Shown piece by piece: positions 6,083 through 10,903 of a DNA stretch of 10,903 bases. The position numbers were made by a program, and so were the translations under genes. Positions within the stretch are counted from its first letter, which is position 1. Each line of letters opens with the position of its first letter. This DNA comes from Hydrogenothermaceae bacterium (lineage in GTDB: Bacteria; Aquificota; Aquificia; Aquificales; Hydrogenothermaceae), in contig DTZN01000019.1 in assembly GCA_012961365.1 (NCBI GenBank), positions 1 to 10,903 on the forward strand, given 5' to 3'. The notes beneath the pieces were generated by a model. It was given only the letters and a program-made list of their open reading frames with translations, did not search any database and was not told the origin of the DNA.

Positions 6083-7141
6083 ATGAAAGAAGTTTTATAC
6101 TATATAAAGAAAAATAAATTAGCTTATCTTTCATTATATATACTTGGTATATTGTATTTCTTAGCCATTTTTGCAGACTTTATATCTCCATATCCATATG
6201 ATTTGCAACATAGAGATACTCCTTATCATCCACCTACACAAATACACTTTGTAGACAAAAATGGAAACTTTTCCCTTAGACCTTTTGTTTATGAATACAA
6301 ATTAGTTGACCCAATTTTCAAGAAATATAAAATAAACTATCAAAAAAAGAACTATATATACTTTTTCATAGACGGAGAAAAACATTATTTATTTGGATTT
6401 ATACCAACAACTAAACATCTGTTTGGAGTAAAAGAAGGAAAATTATTTTTACTTGGAGCAGATAATCTAGGTAGAGATATATTTTCTAGACTTTTATATG
6501 GGGCAAGAATTTCTTTATCTATAGGAGTTATCGGAGTTTTGCTATCTTTTTCAATTGGAGCAATTATAGGAGGAATTTCTGGTTATTATGGAGATAAAGT
6601 TGACAATATTTTAATGAGGCTTTCAGAAATTGTTATGTCTTTTCCAGGATTTTATCTTATGCTTGCTTTGAGGGCTATTTTCCCAATAGATTTATCTTCT
6701 GTAGAAGTTTACCTTTTAATTGTTGTTATTCTTTCATTTATAGGATGGGCAGGACTAGCTAGAGTAATACGAGGAATGGTTTTATCAATTAGAGAGCAAG
6801 AATTTGTTATTGCAGCTAAAAGTTATGGAGCATCTTCATTTAGAATAATTACAAAGCATATAATTCCAAATACTTACGCCTATTTATTAATTTCTGCTAC
6901 ATTGGCAATTCCCGGGTATATTTTAGGAGAAAGTGCTTTATCACTTCTTGGACTTGGTATTCAAGAACCTTATGCAAGCTGGGGTAATATGCTTTCAACT
7001 GCAAGAAGTATTACTGCTATTTCTTCCTACCCTTGGATATTATCACCGGGAGTAGCAATATTTATAACGATATTAGCTTTTAACTTACTTGGTGATGCAC
7101 TAAGAGATGCATTAGACCCAAAACTTAGAAAAAATCTTTAA
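6083..7141 (+). CDS. ABC transporter permease, DppC/OppC family
   Basis: An inner-membrane subunit of a peptide (or nickel/other small solute) ABC importer. After the first membrane helix (about 14-33) comes a long extracytoplasmic stretch (about 34-120), including DKNGNFSLRPFVYEYKLVDP. This is longer than in ordinary DppC and resembles the insertion of YejE-type permeases. The family signature GADNLGRDIFSRLLYGARISL starts at residue 125. The EAA-loop that contacts the ATPase, EFVIAAKSYGASSFRIITKH, starts at residue 240, and about five more helices fill residues 138-345. At 352 residues the gene is intact. The ATG has no visible Shine-Dalgarno and an in-frame TAA lies six bases upstream, so translation may depend on coupling to the preceding gene nine bases away. 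No partner permease, ATPase or binding protein is in the window. Confidence 0.92.
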   Translation: MKEVLYYIKKNKLAYLSLYILGILYFLAIFADFISPYPYDLQHRDTPYHPPTQIHFVDKNGNFSLRPFVYEYKLVDPIFKKYKINYQKKNYIYFFIDGEKHYLFGFIPTTKHLFGVKEGKLFLLGADNLGRDIFSRLLYGARISLSIGVIGVLLSFSIGAIIGGISGYYGDKVDNILMRLSEIVMSFPGFYLMLALRAIFPIDLSSVEVYLLIVVILSFIGWAGLARVIRGMVLSIREQEFVIAAKSYGASSFRIITKHIIPNTYAYLLISATLAIPGYILGESALSLLGLGIQEPYASWGNMLSTARSITAISSYPWILSPGVAIFITILAFNLLGDALRDALDPKLRKNL

Positions 7142-7193
7142 AAATTAGGTAAAGATGCGGTAAGCACTTATCAAAGATAATACAAGTCGAAGA

Positions 7194-9909
7194 TTATGTA
7201 GCTTCTGTTTTTTCTTCTACAATTTCATATGCTTCTATAATATCCCCAGGCTTAATATCATTAAAGTCTTTAAGTGTAAGACCACATTCATAACCTTTTG
7301 TAACTTCTTTTACATCTTCTTTATACCTCTTTAAAGATGAAACCTCACCATCATATATTACAACTCCATCTCTTACTAATCTTGCTTTTGCATTTCTTCT
7401 AATTACTCCATCTATAACTAAACAACCTGCAACTGTTCCTACTCCCTTAACCCTAAATATTGCTTTAACTTCTGCACTTCCAAGAATTTCCTCTCTTGTA
7501 GTAGGTTCAAGCATACCTTTGAGGGCTTTTTCAAGCTCATCAATAATATCGTAAATAATTCCATAAGTTTTTATTTCTACTCCTTCTTCTTCTGATGCTT
7601 TTCTAGCAGCTGAATCTGGTCTAACGTTAAATCCTATAACTATTGCATTAGATGCAGAGGCAAGCATTACGTCACCTTCAGTAATGGCACCAAGTCCAGC
7701 ATGAACTATATTGATAGAAACGTCTTCAAATTTATCAGATAATTCTTCTAAGGTTTTAATAATAGCCTCTAAAGAACCTTGAACATCTGCTTTTAATATA
7801 ATGTTAACTTCCTTTGCACCTTCAAGATTTTCAAGTCTTAATTTAGCCTTTTTAGCCAGTAATTCTTCTTCATACTTTTGTTTTCTTTGCTCTGCAAGTT
7901 GCCTTGCTTCCCTTTCAGATTTCATAACAACAAATCTATCACCTGCCTGTGGAACATCTTGGAAACCAAGTATTTCAACTGGAGTTCCTGGAGTAGCTTC
8001 TTTTACCTGATTTCCTCTATCGTCAAACATAGCTCTAACTTTACCCCAAGTTAAACCAGCAACAAAGTAATCCCCTCTTTTTAGTGTTCCATTTTGAACT
8101 AAAACTGTTGCAACAGGTCCTCTTTTTGGATCAAGTTTAGATTCAATAACTGTTCCAATTGCAGGTTTTTCAGGGTTTGCTTTCAGCTCTAAAATTTCTG
8201 CAACAAGAAGTATATTTTCAAGAAGTTCTTCAACATTTTCACCAGTTTTTGCAGAAATTGGAACCATTATGGTATCACCACCCCACTCTTCTGGAATAAG
8301 CTCATATTGGGATAGCTCTCTTTTTACCCTTTCCGGGTCTGCTCCTGGTTTATCTATTTTGTTTATAGCAACAATTATAGGAAGCCCTGCACTTTTTGCG
8401 TGATTAATAGCTTCTATTGTCTGAGGTCTAACCCCATCATCTGCAGCTACAACTAAAACTGCAATATCTGCAACTTTAGAACCTCTGGCTCTTAAAGTTG
8501 TAAATGCTTCGTGTCCAGGTGTATCTAAGAATGTAATCTCTTTTCCACTATCAAGCTTTATTTTGTATGCCCCTATGTGCTGAGTAATTCCACCTTTTTC
8601 TTTAGCTGCTACATCTGTATTTCTTATAGTATCTAATAATGTTGTTTTACCATGGTCAACGTGTCCCATTACAGTTACAACAGGCGGTCTTTCTACTAAG
8701 TTTTCACTTTCATCTTCATTATTAACCACTTCTAAATCTTCTTTAACAGATTTTTCCATAACTTCTTCTTCTGTTTTTAACTCAGCTAAAAATCCATGCT
8801 CTTCTGCTATTTGAACTGCAATTTCTGGGTCTATAGTTTGATTTACAGTTGCTAAAATTCCTCTTTTTAATAAATCTGCCATTATAGTATTTACAGGTAA
8901 ATCTAAAAGTTCAGAAAGTTCTCTAACTGTAATTAATTCTGGTATTTCAACAATTTTAATTTCTTCTTCTTCCTGCTTTGTTATTTCTTGTTTAGTTTCT
9001 TCTTTCTGTTTTTTCTTTTTCTTAGATTTTTTCTTTTTAGCAGATTGCATACCCATTAATTTTTTTAGAGCTTCTATTTCTGCTTTTTCTTCTTTTTGCT
9101 CTTTTAACGATTTTTTCTCTTGAGGAGCTTCTTGCACAGAGAATTTTTGTTCCTTATCTTTTTTCTTCTTATCTTCTTTTTCTTCCTTTTCTTCTTTTCT
9201 CTCTATTTTCTCTTCTTTTTTATCTTTCTCTTGTTCTGGTTTTATTTTTTTTCATGAACTTTTTTTACTTTTTCTTCTTTTTTAGGTTTAACTTGTTTTT
9301 CTTTTTCAGGTTCCTTTTGTTTTTCTTCTTGTTTTACTTCTTGCTTTTTCTCAGGTTTAGATTCTTCTTTTTTTACTATTTCTTCTTTTCTTTCTTCTTT
9401 TATTTGTGGTTTTTCTTCTATTTTTTCTTTAACAGAAACTTTTTCCTCAAATTTTGGCTTTGGAACAACTATTTTTCTTCTTCTTTTTCTTTTTCTTCTT
9501 CTTCTTTTCTTTTTCTTTCTTCCTCTTCTTTTCTTCTTTTAACTTCTTCAAGAGCTGGCTTTAGCTTTTCTATTGTTTTATCATCTAAAACTGTGAAATT
9601 AGATATTTCATCTTCCTTAAAACCTATCATAATGAGAGCTTCTTTTATATCTTCAAAAGGAACTTTCCACTCCTGATGAATATCAAATACTTTTTTACCT
9701 TCTTCTTCCTGCTTTTCTTCTTGTTTTTTTTCTTCTACAGGCTCTTCAGATATTCCTATCATATCTTTGATTGTCTGCACAACTTCTTCATCTAACTTGG
9801 TAGATGGAGATTTAATTGTTATACCTAAATTTTCCTCCGTAAATAAAGCCAGATCCTTATATGTCATTCCAAGTTCTTTAGCAAGCTCAGAAGCTTTTAA
9901 TTTTGACAA
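7194..9909 (-). CDS. infB: Translation initiation factor IF-2, interrupted by two single-base losses
   Basis: IF-2 is the GTPase that places initiator tRNA on the 30S subunit and promotes 70S joining. As read, the gene is in three frames: 9909 to a TAG at 9469-9471, a middle frame to a TAA at 9242-9244, and the rest to 7194. Adding one A at 9472-9476 and one at 9245-9252 gives a continuous 905-residue protein. The IF2_N domain is at about 1-50. A very K/E-rich linker of about 200 residues follows, then a second N-terminal subdomain ([13 protein letters not shown]). The G domain has GHVDHGKT near residue 416, [12 protein letters not shown] and SAK. The C-terminal beta-barrel and initiator-tRNA-binding domains are complete. 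It starts at TTG behind a perfect AAGGAGGT, inside the end of ylxR-ylxQ. It is the last gene of the cluster, converging on the permease gene. As an essential gene it must be expressed in life, so error or slippage is likelier than loss. Confidence 0.93.
9245..9252 (-). other. infB: Frameshift site in infB (run of eight A, nine expected)
   Basis: On the coding strand the run follows CATG and precedes TAAAACC. With eight A the frame hits TAA at once. With nine it reads [13 protein letters not shown] and joins the frame of the G-domain part. Confidence 0.85.
9472..9476 (-). other. infB: Frameshift site in infB (run of five A, six expected)
   Basis: On the coding strand GAAGAAAAATAG ends the N-terminal frame. 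One more A gives [15 protein letters not shown] and continues the lysine-glutamate linker. The run is short, which is atypical for polymerase slippage. Confidence 0.8.
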
Positions 9910-10441
9910 CTATTATTACCTCCTTTTAAGGTTAAATATTGGTTTAATAAATTTTCTAACTTTAAACTAAATTTATTATAAGGTATAAATAAAATACCTA
10001 CTTCTTGTTTTCCTAATATTTTGCCTAATTTTTCTTTTGTTAAAAAGTAAAAATATTTATCATTAAACACATTAAATAACTTCCTTTTTGACCTATATGA
10101 AAAATCATTTGCAAGTATAACTATACCTTTTTTCCCTTTTTTGATTTGCAACAATGTATCTTCCAATCCTATTTTAACTAATCTACTTTTCCAACCTAGT
10201 TGTATCTGGTTTATTATTTGCTTTTCTAGTTTATTCAAAAGCTCTTCTTTAGAAAGCTCTACCTTTTTCAACGCCCTTTGCTTATTTTTCAAACAATCTA
10301 AACAAATATAAAATCCTCTACTACCTTTTCTTTGTAAAAGGTCTATCTCCTTTGTTTTTTTTAAAAATCTTACTAAATCATATTTATAGCTTTTTTTTTA
10401 CAAATAACACAAGTCCTTATTAGTCTATTATTATCTTTCAA
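9897..10441 (-). CDS. YlxR-YlxQ (L7Ae-like) fusion RNA-binding protein, frameshifted
   Basis: A probable RNA-binding accessory protein of the nusA-infB operon. The N-terminal part is YlxR (DUF448): RTCVICKKK, then, after correction, SYKYDLVRFLKK and GSRGFYICLDC, with two CxxC pairs. The C-terminal part (about 70-165) is an L7Ae/L30e-type domain (YlxQ) with GLEDTLLQIKKGKKGIVILA and VGILFIPY. In many bacteria the two are separate genes; here they would be one 181-residue protein. As read, a run of nine A at 10391-10399 puts them in different frames; ten would join them. The probable start is the TTG at 10441-10439, overlapping the nusA end by 11 bases, with only a weak AAAGA upstream. The stop overlaps the infB start by 13 bases. 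YlxR and YlxQ functions are only partly known; transcription or RNase P related roles have been proposed elsewhere. Confidence 0.85.
9918..9925 (-). promoter_or_regulatory. Shine-Dalgarno that fixes the TTG start of infB
   Basis: AAGGAGGT on the - strand lies eight bases before the TTG at 9909-9907. The next residues, [14 protein letters not shown], are the canonical beginning of the IF2_N domain, so the TTG start is well supported. Confidence 0.85.
10391..10399 (-). other. Frameshift site in ylxR-ylxQ (run of nine A, ten expected)
   Basis: After TGT, nine A then GCTATAAAT lead to a TAG eight codons on. A tenth A gives CKKKSYKYDLVRF, the expected YlxR sequence, and joins the frame of the downstream L7Ae domain. 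Confidence 0.85.
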
Positions 10442-10903
10442 GCTGTTGCAGTCTTTCAAAATCTTCCTCACTTAATATGTCTATATGCCAACCTGTAAGT
10501 TTATGAGCTAATTTTGCATTTATTCCACCTTTTCCAATAGCTAATGAAAGCTCATTTTTAGGAACTGCTACCTCTATTCTTTTTTCATCTTTTAATAATC
10601 TCCATTTTTTAGGCTTAGATGGAGCAAGTGCCCTCATAATAAATTTTGCAGGGTCTTCATCCCACTGTATAACATCTATTTTTTCATCAGAAAGTTCATT
10701 TGAAACATTTTGTATTCTAGCTCCCTTTAAACCAACAACAACACCAACAGGGTCTATGTTTTTATCTGCTGTCCATACTGCAACTTTTGCTCTTTCTCCA
10801 GGCTCTCTGGCAACTGCTTTTATTTCTATTTCTCTTTCTTGTATTTCTGGCACTTCTATTTCTATTAATTTCTATAGAAAATCAGGATGTGTTCTAGAAA
10901 GTA
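10431..10903 (-). CDS. nusA: Transcription termination/antitermination factor NusA, 3' part, with internal TAG
   Basis: NusA binds RNA polymerase and nascent RNA to modulate pausing, termination and antitermination. The window holds only the C-terminal portion; the 5' end lies beyond the edge. After LSRTHPDFL there is an in-frame TAG, then KLIEIEVPEIQEREIEIKAVAREPGER-type sequence, the end of the S1 domain region. KH1 follows with GLKGARIQ and KH2 with AIGKGGINAKLAHKLTGWHIDIL. The protein ends soon after KH2 (LQQLER), without the acidic repeats of E. coli NusA, as in many non-proteobacterial forms. Both sides of the TAG are in the same frame and match the family, so this is a point change or a compensated pair of errors. 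It precedes ylxR-ylxQ and overlaps it by 11 bases, the conserved nusA-ylxR-ylxQ-infB order. Confidence 0.93.
10872..10874 (-). other. nusA: In-frame TAG within nusA
   Basis: The coding strand reads GAT TTT CTA TAG AAA TTA. A single T-to-A or T-to-C change would give Lys or Gln. The family-typical DFLRKL would need an extra T and a missing A to be undone here. Sequence on both sides is good NusA. Confidence 0.8.

Noticed and set aside
7189..7213. Possible terminator for the permease gene (GAAG...CTTC followed by TTTTTT)
   Set aside because: The stem is only four base pairs with a nine-base loop, and the T-run is part of the infB coding sequence (Glu/Lys codons on the other strand).
9254..9676. 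Open frame on the + strand encoding a phenylalanine-rich product
   Set aside because: It is the antisense of the purine-rich infB linker. The runs of Phe and Ser come from pyrimidine tracts, there is no ribosome binding site, and it resembles no membrane protein.

Overview
The window is AT-rich (about 30% G+C by eye) bacterial chromosome with dense genes, short gaps and frequent TTG starts behind strong Shine-Dalgarno sequences. The gene content points to a thermophilic, respiring, peptidoglycan-containing bacterium: futalosine-pathway menaquinone gene, periplasmic cytochrome c, single-domain TalC-type transaldolase, small UPF0292-like TOPRIM protein, lysine-rich proteins. Aquificales, perhaps Hydrogenothermaceae such as Sulfurihydrogenibium, fits best. 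That placement is inferred from protein style and was not tested by any search.

Positions 1-7141 are all on the + strand. They hold the tail of an unidentified upstream gene, an RluA-family pseudouridine synthase, and an MqnD-like menaquinone enzyme. A tightly packed five-gene run (1866-5502) follows: TOPRIM protein, cytochrome c with a histidine-rich tail, hisF, membrane-anchored M23 metallopeptidase and transaldolase. Junctions inside this run are 4-nt overlaps, abutting genes or an 11-nt gap, so it is probably one operon, although the functions are unrelated. A 172-bp gap (5503-5674) carries a 12-bp direct repeat, a good sigma70-type promoter and a two-tier hairpin that starts at the expected transcript 5' end. 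It leads into a degenerate GGDEF-like protein that keeps an RxxD motif at inhibitory-site spacing, followed by a DppC/OppC-type ABC permease.

Positions 7194-10903 are on the - strand and form the conserved transcription/translation cluster nusA (3' part), a ylxR-ylxQ fusion, and infB. All three genes are interrupted as read. infB lacks one A in each of two A-runs, ylxR-ylxQ lacks one A in a nine-A run, and nusA has an in-frame TAG. Restoring one A at each run gives an uninterrupted 905-residue IF-2 and a 181-residue YlxR-L7Ae protein. Since infB (and usually nusA) is essential and the + strand genes are all intact, I read these mainly as sequence errors in a poorly covered stretch, with transcriptional slippage a less likely alternative.

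I see no mobile element, CRISPR array, tRNA or rRNA, and no convincing intrinsic terminator. The window is mostly core genome. The most interesting parts are the leader and c-di-GMP-receptor-like product at 5511-6073, the His-rich cytochrome tail, and the clustered lesions in nusA-infB.
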